This document shows, in pieces, positions 32,934-40,281 of a stretch of 40,281 bases of DNA. The notes below the pieces were generated by a model, which did not search any database, had not been told where the DNA came from, and saw nothing but the letters and a program-made list of their open reading frames with translations. Numbering within the stretch: position 1 is the first letter of the stretch; the number at the start of each line of letters is the position of its first letter. Source of the stretch: Verrucomicrobiia bacterium. GTDB taxonomy: Bacteria > Verrucomicrobiota > Verrucomicrobiia > Verrucomicrobiales > DEV007. Position numbers and translations under genes: made by a program. The stretch lies in assembly GCA_020440025.1 (NCBI GenBank), contig JAGROX010000014.1, forward strand, positions 1 to 40,281, written 5' to 3'.

Positions 32934-33641
32934 ATGAAACTGGCGCCTCGATTTTCGAACCGATGTCATGGGACGAATTGTTCCGGTGACCGGTTCGGAT
33001 TTCGAGAGATATCGAGTGCCGCGTTTACCCTCGTCGAGATCGTCATCAGCCTGACGGTCCTGGCAATTTTGGCCGGGATCGCCATCCCGACGATCAACGG
33101 CATTCAGAAGGAACGTGAAGCCCGCGCGCCGGTCACCGAGTTGGCTCGCATGGCGCGTGAGGTGCGGTCGCGGGCGATGGCGGAGCAGGTGCCCTACCAG
33201 ATCGCCTTTGATCAACGTGGTTTTCACGCGGCCCGATTCTACAATCCCTACGGCGAGAGCGAGGAGTTCGATCAGTTGGTGCGCGACATCGAAATGATCG
33301 ACCAGCAGCAGGAGATCATCGATGCCTCGCGTGCCCGGGGGATCGACATGAATGCCGGCCAGGCACCCACCGCCGCGGATCGTGCTCTGGAGACTGCGCG
33401 TCAGGGCATGAAGTTTCACGAGGCTTTTGAACTGCCCGATGGCATTCGCTATAGCCTCCTTTTCTGGGGCGAGACCGAATGGATCGACATGCAAAGCGGG
33501 CTCTTTCGACGCTGGGTCTTTCAGCCTTCCGGCATGTGCCAGCCGTTGAAGATCAAAGTGGAAGCCGATAACGCCTACTTTGAGGTGGAGTTTCATCCCC
33601 TCACCGCTGACGTGAAAAGCGAGCGGAGCTGGGTAGAGTAG
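32934..33641 (+). CDS. GspH-like minor pseudopilin
   Basis: A 235-residue protein starting 2 bp after the gspG stop. The type IV prepilin helix is AFTLVEIVISLTVLAILAGI. The leader before it is 30 residues, long for this family, with Ala instead of Gly before the cleavage site; no in-frame start lies closer. The rest is polar and beta-rich with no further motif recognised. It could be GspH or another minor pseudopilin. No gspI, J, K, D or C gene is in the window. Confidence 0.78.
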   Translation: MKLAPRFSNRCHGTNCSGDRFGFREISSAAFTLVEIVISLTVLAILAGIAIPTINGIQKEREARAPVTELARMAREVRSRAMAEQVPYQIAFDQRGFHAARFYNPYGESEEFDQLVRDIEMIDQQQEIIDASRARGIDMNAGQAPTAADRALETARQGMKFHEAFELPDGIRYSLLFWGETEWIDMQSGLFRRWVFQPSGMCQPLKIKVEADNAYFEVEFHPLTADVKSERSWVE

Positions 33642-33818
33642 TTCTCTCAGTGGAGAATTTCCTCTCCTGTTTCGGGTCGCAATGAGAGGAAGAGCGAGGG
33701 CTGTGCTGCCCGCAAATAAATGTTGGAGCGACCGAATGATCGGGCTTGCTTAGTAAAATAATAAGGCGAACAATTCCGCGCTTATTCTCGAAATTTGTAA
33801 GAGTCGAGGCCCCTCCAA
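33642..33818. other. Intergenic region before the subtilase-like gene
   Basis: These 177 bp hold an 8-bp inverted repeat TTCCTCTC / GAGAGGAA (33659-33666 and 33684-33691) with a 17-base loop and no T-run, perhaps ending the gsp transcript. Further on, TTGCTT and AACAAT are spaced by 17 bases (about 33747-33775), a weak promoter candidate for the next gene. The gap suggests that the protease-like gene is transcribed separately. Confidence 0.35.
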
Positions 33819-36800
33819 ATGAAAATATACCAGATTCTGTCATTGGCAGCCGTCATCGCTGTTCATTCCACCTTCGGCATAGCAATAGGCCAGGAGATCG
33901 ACGAAACAGCAAGAGCCCAGATCGAGGCGATTCAACAAAAGAAATCTCAGAGGACTGAAGCCGAAGGGAAGCTCGAATCACGTCTCATCTATCTTGCTCG
34001 CGAGGCCAAAGGGTTGCCTGCCGTAGAGGCGGCCCCTGACATGAAATCCCGTGTCCAGCTGGACGAGTCTGGTCGTGTGGTAGTGGAGATCGCGGCAGTG
34101 CCCAGTGCCGATCTGGTCGGCGAAATTACCCGATTGGGAGGCGTGATCAGCTATCAATCGACTCGTTGGAAAGTCATTCGGGTCGCGGTCCTTCCTGCGG
34201 CGCTTTTGGAACTTGCCGAAAGAGCCGATGTGACGCGGATCAAAAAATCGGTCGAAAAGAGTTCACACACTGGCCCGATCAACAATGCGGCGGATATCGC
34301 CCAAAAGGCTCAGCAGACGAGAGCTGGTTTTGGAGTTGATGGAACCGGTGTCAAAATTGGTGTCATCTCTGACAGTGTTCATCATTTGGAGGAATCGCTC
34401 GCCGCTGGTGAATTGCCCTCCACTTACACGGTTCTGCCTGGCCGCAGCGGAACTGGAGACAGCTCAAATGAAGGGGAAGGAACGGCGATGTCTGAAATCG
34501 TTCATGATATTGCTCCGGGCGCCGATATTTTCTTTGCTGAGGCGGGTCCAGGGAAACAAGGGTTTGCCGATTCGATTCTTCTCCTCAGGGATGCCGGTTG
34601 CCAGATCATTGTCGACGACATTTCCTATCCCAACGAGTGGCAGTTTCAGGATGATGAGATCGGGCAAGCCATCAACGAAGTTGTGGATGGTGGAGTGGTC
34701 TACCTTTCCTCTTCAGGCAACGAAGGGAGCCTGAAAAGAGGGAACTCGACAACTTGGGAAGGTGATTTCCTCGATGGCGGTACCAATAGCCGTCTTCCCG
34801 ATGGTCGGGTGCATGATTTTGGAGGTCAGGTGTTCAATCGATTGACGGAGGACAAGTCGGATGCCGTTTTCCAATGGAGTGATGAATACAATTCGTCGGC
34901 CAACGACTACGATCTCTACATTTTGAATGCAGCGGGAACTCGTGTGGTTGCCTCGTCGACCAACGAGCAAACAGGCACCCAAGAGCCGATCGAAATGGTA
35001 GATCGGGTGCGCAAAGGGGAGCGAATTGTGATTTGGAAGGCGAACGAAGCGGCACCTCGCTATTTGAGGCTCTCCTGCACGGGCAGCCCCTTGGAGCTTC
35101 AAACGGCCGGTCAGACGATTGGTCATGCGGGAACCCCCAAATGTATCTGTGTCGCCTCGTCCGACGCGTCTATACCGGTTCCCGGATCATTCTCCGCCGC
35201 GAGTGTGGTCAATGATTCCTCGTCTGATGGTCCTCATCAGATGTTCTTCAATGAAGACGGAACTCCGATCACTCCCGGAAATTTCCTCGCAGGAGGTGGT
35301 CTCCTGGTGCAGACACCAGCAATCACCGGAGGAGATGGTGGTGCGACATCGCTTGCTGATTTCAATCCGTTTTATGGAACCAGTGCAGCGGCGCCTGCTT
35401 GTGCGGCCATTGGCGCGCTCATACTGCAAAGGAACCCAGCTTTGGATGGTCCCGGTTTGCGGGCAATTCTCGAAGGGAGTTGTATCGATATCGAGGATCC
35501 CGGATTCGATGTGAACAGCGGGAATGGAATTCTGATGGCCAGTATCGCGCTCAGAAATGCTCTGGCTGGTCCCGAAATTACGTTGGAGCAGCCGCTGGAC
35601 ACGACTTTGGACGATGGCGGCAGCAGACATTTTGGTGTGATCCCTGTCAACACGACCAGTCCGATGGTGTTCACGATTCGCAATCTTGGAAGTGCTCCCT
35701 TGACTGTTAGCAACGTGTCTGTCTTTGGGGATGATGCTGCGGATTTTGATGTTCAATTGGGAGGTCCCCTGGATCCTTTCTCAGGAGATCTCGAAGTGAC
35801 TGTCACATTCCAGCCGACCGTGATCGGGGCGAAAAAGACGACGTTGAAGATCGAGAGCGATGACGTTGACGAACCCTCGATCGAAATCGCGTTGCAGGGG
35901 ATTTCTCGCGACTCGAATTCTGTCGCCGTTGACGACATCGTGAAGGCCACCAACGGAGTGACCTACTTCGCCCCGCTCGCAAACGATGATGATTCGGGCG
36001 GAATGCTCTCCATTGTCAGTGTCAGTGATCCCTCCGTTCAGATCATGGGACGGAATCTGCTGATCCCAGCTGGATTTACCGGATATTTTGCCTACGTCGT
36101 TACGGATGGGGGCAGTAGCTACCTGGGTGCTGTTGAGGTGATTGCAGGCTCCGAAATTTCGAATCCTATTCGGTGGTCGGGATTACTCTACGGCGATGTG
36201 AGTGGAGTCATCGAAGGAATTGCCTATCTCAACCGGCGAGGAAATATCTATTCAGGGTATGTGAGAATAGGCACGGCGAGGCAGGCTCTCAGGTTTCGTT
36301 TTGACGAGAACGACGAATTCGCCCGAGAATTCCGGTTGGGCTCGCTCACGGCAGTGCTGGAGGAAGATGGTCGGGTGACTCTGGATTTGGATGGTGAAAA
36401 TGACCTCTATTCCGGAGAACTGAGACAAGCCGTTTCGAATCCCGATCCTCAAAGGTTGAATGTCGCTCTCAAGCCGGCTGACTTGATGCTGAATGGTGCC
36501 GGTTACCTTCAAGCGATCGTGAGGCGATTTGGCACCACTTTGGTTCGCGGTCGGGGACCTGATGGGCGTCGGTTTGCCGCAGGAACTTGGGTGGGCGACA
36601 ACGAGTCCATCGCTTTCTATTCCCTCGTTCCGAGAACCAACTCCCGTGCAACTGTTGCGGGACTTCTCAACCAGGCAGACTTGTCCGCTACTGATGTGAC
36701 GGGAGAGCTGGATTGGAATCTGCCCGAGCAGCGCCGCGGTCTCTACAGTGATGGATTGATGACGGTTCTCGCTGCTACGGGAAGCAAATATGTCCGCGAT

Positions 36801-37100
36801 GATGAACTGATTGCGGATGGAACTGGTATCTTGAACCTTACAGGCGGAGATCTTGCCTCCAACAGCATGGAGGCTGTCAATCTCTTCAATGGTCGGCCCG
36901 AACTGCCGACTCCCTTCATCCGTTTCTGGGTGCCTGTTCGATCAACTGGTATCTTCCGGGTAAGGGTCCTTGATCCTGACCGGGGTCGCGTGGTGCCCGG
37001 CGATGGCGTCTATTTGCAGAAAAGTCAATCTGCTTGGGGATTCTTCCCGGGTTCAACCGAAGGTGGTCGAATCTCACTTCTGGCAGACCCAGTGCCGTGA
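33819..37100 (+). CDS. Secreted subtilase-fold (S8/S53-like) protein with choice-of-anchor D domain
   Basis: A 1,093-residue protein with a signal peptide (MKIYQILSLAAVIAVHSTFG). The subtilase-type domain spans about 170-560: Asp185 in GVISDSV, the loop EGEGTAMSEIVHDIAPGA, Asn301 in SSSGNEG and Ser522 in YGTSAAAPA. At the position where subtilisins have His (HGT) this has Glu220 (EGT), as in the subtilase-like S53-type group. Residues about 585-705 are a choice-of-anchor D/HYDIN-type Ig domain (FTIRNLGSAPLTVSNV, VTVTFQPT); about 705-775 look cadherin/Ig-like (VDDIVKA, ANDDDSGG). The last 300 residues are a beta-rich region ending GFFPGSTEGG, seen in verrucomicrobial secreted proteins. Codon use looks less GC-biased than in neighbours. 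It follows the gsp genes, so it may be a type II substrate. Confidence 0.85.
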   Translation: MKIYQILSLAAVIAVHSTFGIAIGQEIDETARAQIEAIQQKKSQRTEAEGKLESRLIYLAREAKGLPAVEAAPDMKSRVQLDESGRVVVEIAAVPSADLVGEITRLGGVISYQSTRWKVIRVAVLPAALLELAERADVTRIKKSVEKSSHTGPINNAADIAQKAQQTRAGFGVDGTGVKIGVISDSVHHLEESLAAGELPSTYTVLPGRSGTGDSSNEGEGTAMSEIVHDIAPGADIFFAEAGPGKQGFADSILLLRDAGCQIIVDDISYPNEWQFQDDEIGQAINEVVDGGVVYLSSSGNEGSLKRGNSTTWEGDFLDGGTNSRLPDGRVHDFGGQVFNRLTEDKSDAVFQWSDEYNSSANDYDLYILNAAGTRVVASSTNEQTGTQEPIEMVDRVRKGERIVIWKANEAAPRYLRLSCTGSPLELQTAGQTIGHAGTPKCICVASSDASIPVPGSFSAASVVNDSSSDGPHQMFFNEDGTPITPGNFLAGGGLLVQTPAITGGDGGATSLADFNPFYGTSAAAPACAAIGALILQRNPALDGPGLRAILEGSCIDIEDPGFDVNSGNGILMASIALRNALAGPEITLEQPLDTTLDDGGSRHFGVIPVNTTSPMVFTIRNLGSAPLTVSNVSVFGDDAADFDVQLGGPLDPFSGDLEVTVTFQPTVIGAKKTTLKIESDDVDEPSIEIALQGISRDSNSVAVDDIVKATNGVTYFAPLANDDDSGGMLSIVSVSDPSVQIMGRNLLIPAGFTGYFAYVVTDGGSSYLGAVEVIAGSEISNPIRWSGLLYGDVSGVIEGIAYLNRRGNIYSGYVRIGTARQALRFRFDENDEFAREFRLGSLTAVLEEDGRVTLDLDGENDLYSGELRQAVSNPDPQRLNVALKPADLMLNGAGYLQAIVRRFGTTLVRGRGPDGRRFAAGTWVGDNESIAFYSLVPRTNSRATVAGLLNQADLSATDVTGELDWNLPEQRRGLYSDGLMTVLAATGSKYVRDDELIADGTGILNLTGGDLASNSMEAVNLFNGRPELPTPFIRFWVPVRSTGIFRVRVLDPDRGRVVPGDGVYLQKSQSAWGFFPGSTEGGRISLLADPVP

Positions 37101-37103
37101 CCA

Positions 37104-37140
37104 GCTTGGACCAAGTCTAATTTAGGTTAGACCGTTTCTT
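37104..37140 (+). terminator. Possible terminator after the subtilase-like gene
   Basis: A short inverted repeat GTCTAA / TTAGAC (37115-37120 and 37127-37132, six-base loop) is followed by CGTTTCTTTT. The stem is only 6 bp and AT-rich, so the call is weak. It lies between the convergent subtilase-like and rhomboid genes. Confidence 0.35.
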
Positions 37141-37180
37141 TTGAGCTCTATTGATCGATTGGGAGTTATTTCCCAGACGG

Positions 37181-37795
37181 TCAGTAGAGTTTTTTTCCTT
37201 TCGGAAACATCGCCCACGCGGAGAGGATACCGGCGACGAAGCCGAAAAAGTGGCCCTGCCATGAGATGCCCGGTTGACCCGGCAGGATGCCGAAAATCAT
37301 CCCGCCGTAGGCGATGAGCAGGCCGAATCCGATCGCGATCCAGAGCGGCGACCGCTCGAATAGTCCCCGGCTGATGAGAAACCCGAGGTAGCCGAAAATG
37401 AGTCCGCTGGCACCGATATGCACCGTGCCTCCGGGGGCGAGGAGCCAGACGCCGAATCCGCCGACCACTGTCACGAAGATGGTGACGGCCCAGAAAACCC
37501 CGCGCTCTCCCAGCATGACGATGCCGCCGAGAATGAGAAACGGGATCGAGTTGGCCGCGAGATGAGAAAAACCGCCGTGGAGGAAGGGCGCTGCCACGAT
37601 CCCGAACAGACCGCTCGAATGGCGGGGAATGATCCCGAGATGATCGAGGTGCCAGAAAGGGAAAAGGAAATCGATGATTTCCACTGCCCACATCACCGCG
37701 AGCAGTCCAAACAGCGTGATCGCATGAGAACGCAGCGAGCCCAGTAATTCGTCGGCCGCCTGGCGTGGAGTCGGAGTGGAAGGTTTTCTGGGCAC
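37181..37795 (-). CDS. Rhomboid-family intramembrane serine protease
   Basis: A 204-residue polytopic protein from a GTG start. The catalytic serine is Ser130 in HIGASGLIFGYLG and the catalytic histidine His182 in WQGHFFGF. HGGFSHLAANSIPFLILG is the conserved His/Asn region of the oxyanion site. About six membrane helices, the core rhomboid number. Substrate unknown. Convergent with the subtilase-like gene and divergent from gluQ, with a 128-bp gap. Confidence 0.92.
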   Translation of the reverse strand: MPRKPSTPTPRQAADELLGSLRSHAITLFGLLAVMWAVEIIDFLFPFWHLDHLGIIPRHSSGLFGIVAAPFLHGGFSHLAANSIPFLILGGIVMLGERGVFWAVTIFVTVVGGFGVWLLAPGGTVHIGASGLIFGYLGFLISRGLFERSPLWIAIGFGLLIAYGGMIFGILPGQPGISWQGHFFGFVAGILSAWAMFPKGKKLY

Positions 37796-37923
37796 GCGCC
37801 AATCTCGGTCGGCGAGAACGATTGTGCAATCATCGCGGTCCTCATTGTACAGGGTTAGGTCCGCGATCTGCCCCTGTTGGATGGCGACTTGCGAAGGGGC
37901 GGATTCTTGGCGAGCCTCCCGGA

Positions 37924-38781
37924 ATGGGCGAGGTCGTCATCACGCGTTTTGCCCCGAGCCCGACGGGTTATTTGCATCTCGGGCATGCCTACTCGGCGCT
38001 GTTTTCCTATTCGGCGGCGCGACAGGGGAATGGCGGACGTTTCCTGTTGAGGCTGGAGGACATCGATTTCACCCGCTGCCGGGCCGACTTCGAGGAAGCT
38101 CTCCTTGAGGATCTCGCCTGGCTGGGGCTGGAGTGGGAAACCCCAGTGCGTCGTCAGTCGGAGCATCTGGATGCTTACGTCAAGGTCGCAGAAGGGCTGC
38201 GGGAGCGAGGGCTTTTGTATCCCTGCTTTTGCACTCGCAAGGACATCCTGCGCGAGATCGAACTGGCGGGCGGGGCTCCCCACGGGGCAGAGGGCCCGCT
38301 GTATCCGGGGATCTGCCGGGAGCTTTCCGCGGACGAACAGGAATCGCGCATCGCGGCGGGGGAGGAGCATGCGTTGCGTCTGGATTTGGGAAAAGCGCTC
38401 GCGTCCATCGGACCGGATGCCTTGACCTGGCATGATCTCGGGCGCGAAACCATCACCGCCGAGCCGGAGCGACTCGGCGACGCGGTGCTGGTGCGGAAGG
38501 ACATCGGGACCAGTTATCATCTCGCGGTGGTGTGGGACGATGCCTTGCAGGGGATCACCCGCGTCACTCGGGGCGAGGATTTGTTCGAGGCCACGCATCT
38601 GCATCGGGTGCTCCAGGCTCTGTTGGGCCTGCCGGTGCCGGAGTATCATCATCATGGGCTGATCTGTGATGCCAAGGGCCAACGATTGGCTAAGCGCGAT
38701 GAGTCGGAAACGCTGCGATCGCTGCGGAACGGTGGAGAAACGCCCGAAGCGATTCGATCTCGACTGGGTTTTGAGTTTTGA
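37924..38781 (+). CDS. gluQ: Glutamyl-Q tRNA(Asp) synthetase
   Basis: A 285-residue class I synthetase-like enzyme that attaches glutamate to queuosine in tRNA(Asp). [14 protein letters not shown] contains the HIGH-type motif (18-21) and LAKRDES the KMSKS-type motif. The zinc site is CFC plus YPGIC. The protein lacks the anticodon-binding domain of GltX and has the length of GluQ proteins. The ATG at 37924 gives the family start; the longer frame from 37765 is rejected. Confidence 0.93.
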   Translation: MGEVVITRFAPSPTGYLHLGHAYSALFSYSAARQGNGGRFLLRLEDIDFTRCRADFEEALLEDLAWLGLEWETPVRRQSEHLDAYVKVAEGLRERGLLYPCFCTRKDILREIELAGGAPHGAEGPLYPGICRELSADEQESRIAAGEEHALRLDLGKALASIGPDALTWHDLGRETITAEPERLGDAVLVRKDIGTSYHLAVVWDDALQGITRVTRGEDLFEATHLHRVLQALLGLPVPEYHHHGLICDAKGQRLAKRDESETLRSLRNGGETPEAIRSRLGFEF

Positions 38782-38833
38782 TCCTGAGGCAACGGCGGTT
38801 GCACGACAGGGAATCCTGTGGTTGGCTCGGCCC

Positions 38834-39346
38834 ATGAGCGATACCAAAGTCGAAGACATCAAAATCACCCTGAAGACGGACAAAGGCGACATCGAAGCGA
38901 CGCTTTTCTCGTCCAAAGTTCCGGTGACCACCGCGAATTTCCTGAATCTGGCCTCGCGCGGCTACTACGATGGGATCACGTTTCACCGTGTCATCGCCGA
39001 TTTCATGATCCAGGGCGGCGATCCGACCGGCACGGGCATGGGCGGACCGGGCTACAAGTTCGAGGATGAGTTTGTGCCCGAACTGAAGCACGACAAGGCC
39101 GGGATTTTCTCCATGGCCAACGCCGGTCCCCGGACCAACGGCAGCCAGTTTTTCATCACTCACGGACCGACTCCCCACCTGAATGGCCGTCACTCGGTCT
39201 TCGGTGAAGTGACGAAGGGCCAGGACGTGGTCGACAGCATCGCTCAGGGCGACAAGATCACGGCGATTGAGATCCACGACTCGACCGAGGCCTTGTTTGC
39301 CGATCAGGCCGATCGCATCGCCGAGTGGAACGCCAAACTGGCCTGA
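38834..39346 (+). CDS. Cyclophilin-type peptidyl-prolyl isomerase
   Basis: A 170-residue protein with the cyclophilin marks [39 protein letters not shown] and [11 protein letters not shown], including the catalytic Arg in FHRV. No signal peptide, so it is cytoplasmic. The start at 38834 follows gluQ by 52 bp; the longer frame from 38666 overlaps gluQ and is rejected. The Rieske gene follows after 10 bp, suggesting cotranscription. Confidence 0.94.
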   Translation: MSDTKVEDIKITLKTDKGDIEATLFSSKVPVTTANFLNLASRGYYDGITFHRVIADFMIQGGDPTGTGMGGPGYKFEDEFVPELKHDKAGIFSMANAGPRTNGSQFFITHGPTPHLNGRHSVFGEVTKGQDVVDSIAQGDKITAIEIHDSTEALFADQADRIAEWNAKLA

Positions 39347-39356
39347 GTTCCGAGCG

Positions 39357-39677
39357 ATGAGTGATCCCGTCTATCAGGTCATTGGCGAAGCCGCCGACGT
39401 GGCCGAAAATCGGGGCAAAGCCTACATGGTGGATGGCGTGCAGATCGCCGTCATCCGTCATGAGGGCAAACTTTACGCCGTCGACGAGTTCTGCACTCAC
39501 GCAGACGCGTCGTTGGCGTTTGGCCATGTGAAGGACGGCTGTGTGGCCTGTCCGTGGCACTACGCGGAGTTCGATCTGGAAACCGGCGCGGCAAAATCGC
39601 TGCCCGCAGTGGAGGCCGTCAAAACCTACCCGGTGAGGGAAACGGAAGACGGCAAGATAGAGGTCGCGCTGGGCTGA
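39357..39677 (+). CDS. Rieske [2Fe-2S] ferredoxin
   Basis: A 106-residue soluble protein with the two Rieske ligand pairs: Cys46-Thr-His48 in FCTHADASL and Cys65-Pro-Trp-His68 in CPWHYAEFD. It has no membrane anchor and resembles NirD- or dioxygenase-type ferredoxins, which carry electrons to an oxygenase or reductase. No partner enzyme is in the window. The start is the ATG 10 bp after the cyclophilin stop. Confidence 0.92.
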   Translation: MSDPVYQVIGEAADVAENRGKAYMVDGVQIAVIRHEGKLYAVDEFCTHADASLAFGHVKDGCVACPWHYAEFDLETGAAKSLPAVEAVKTYPVRETEDGKIEVALG

Positions 39678-39680
39678 GTA

Positions 39681-39989
39681 TCAGCGGAGCGGACTCCGAA
39701 GATCTTTGCGAGTTCCTTTGAGGTCGGGATCGACTTCGTGATTGTCGGAACTCGCAGTGAGATCCTCGATGAAACGGACGCTGAAGGCGCCGTAGCGCTC
39801 TTGGATGGGATCCATGAGCATATTCGGCGGCGTTGGCGGGGGCTCCTCCTCCAGCGCGCTGAGGGGATCTCCCAGTTTACTGGCGAAGCCACTGTAGACT
39901 GGCTGATTGCTGAAGCAGGATGAGAGCAAACCGGTCGCGGCGAGCGCGGCCAAGGAGGTCGTCAGATAGCGGGGCAGGTCGCATTTCAT
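39681..39989 (-). CDS. Small lipoprotein, unknown function
   Basis: A 102-residue protein with a lipoprotein signal (TTSLAALAATGLLSSC, Cys25 as the lipidated residue). The mature part is Pro/Glu-rich near EEEPPPTPP, then YGAFSVRFIEDLTASSDNHEVDPDL. I recognise no family. Its stop lies only 3 bp from the convergent Rieske stop, leaving no room for a separate terminator. Confidence 0.72.
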   Translation of the reverse strand: MKCDLPRYLTTSLAALAATGLLSSCFSNQPVYSGFASKLGDPLSALEEEPPPTPPNMLMDPIQERYGAFSVRFIEDLTASSDNHEVDPDLKGTRKDLRSPLR

Positions 39990-40020
39990 GAGAGAAAATC
40001 AGGGAACGTGGGCGCGTGAA

Positions 40021-40281
40021 TCAATCGAAATAGGTATCGTCGTGAGAGTAGGGAGGGGAGCAGCAGCAGAGAAAACGAAGCGTGGTGTCGGCATCGGCGG
40101 TGATCTGATGCCAGGCTCCCGGGGGAATCAGGACGCCGTCGCCGGGGCGAACCTTACGCACTTCGCCATTGATTTCCATCATTCCCGTACCTTCGAGAAT
40201 AAAATAGAGTTCCTCGGCCAACTGATGATAATGGCGTTGGGTGGCCCTGGTGGGGGGAAGGGTGGCTTCGGCGAGGCTCTG
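40021..40281 (-). CDS. Cupin-domain protein (5' end outside window)
   Basis: The reading frame is open to the window edge, so the N-terminus is missing; 86 residues are visible. The cupin motif 1 region is HYHQLAEELYFILEGTG and motif 2 PGDGVLIPPGAWHQI, giving the metal-binding His/Glu set. Small single-domain cupin. The C-terminus has CCCSPPYSHDDTYFD, typical of this mannose-6-phosphate-isomerase-like group. Substrate unknown. Confidence 0.88.
   Translation of the reverse strand, partial: QSLAEATLPPTRATQRHYHQLAEELYFILEGTGMMEINGEVRKVRPGDGVLIPPGAWHQITADADTTLRFLCCCSPPYSHDDTYFD

Noticed and set aside
37122-37829. A 235-codon frame overlapping the rhomboid gene
   Set aside because: Arg/His-rich shadow; the rhomboid frame holds both catalytic motifs.

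Overview
The window looks like chromosomal DNA of a PVC-group bacterium, most likely Verrucomicrobiota. This is inferred from the gene types (secreted DUF1080 protein beside a secreted PQQ-type propeller, very large DUF11-repeat exoprotein, choice-of-anchor D domain, lone RAYT transposase), the GC-rich coding sequence and the frequent lack of clear Shine-Dalgarno sequences. No rRNA, tRNA or CRISPR array was seen. No gap longer than about 300 bases lacks a gene.

Layout. (1) 1-15786, minus strand: an apparent three-gene cluster. First is a membrane-fusion (HlyD-like) protein with a cytoplasmic GAF-like region. Second is a polytopic protein joining a PqqD-like domain, a site-2-protease (M50) core and a C-terminal HlyD-like arm. 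Third is a giant exoprotein that starts with an LEPR-XLL-type motif, runs through DUF11-like domains and leaves the window still open after about 3,790 residues. This is the best candidate for a little-described system: a dedicated export or surface-display machine for one giant, probably calcium-stiffened protein. (2) 15932-22733: mostly housekeeping genes (CbpA-like co-chaperone, bioB, lysA, a DUF4190-like membrane protein, rlmN, an ArsC/LMW-phosphatase-type protein) plus a small secreted protein with a possible His/Cys dyad. (3) 22730-23652: a RAYT transposase gene bracketed by three 57-bp two-hairpin REP-like elements. (4) 23662-29167, minus strand: two secreted proteins (DUF1080, PQQ propeller), then an ABC permease, ABC ATPase and GntR regulator joined by 4-bp overlaps, and a DUF2059 protein. 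(5) 29438-37100, plus strand: gspE, gspF, gspG and a GspH-like gene (a type II secretion or pseudopilus core), followed by a large secreted subtilase-fold protein with Glu at the usual His position. (6) 37181-40281: rhomboid protease, gluQ, cyclophilin, Rieske ferredoxin, a small lipoprotein and a partial cupin.

How the parts may work together: the window is rich in protein export. The three-gene cluster probably produces and displays the giant protein. The gsp genes probably serve secreted enzymes such as the subtilase-like protein next door. These links come from gene order and domain content and are inference.
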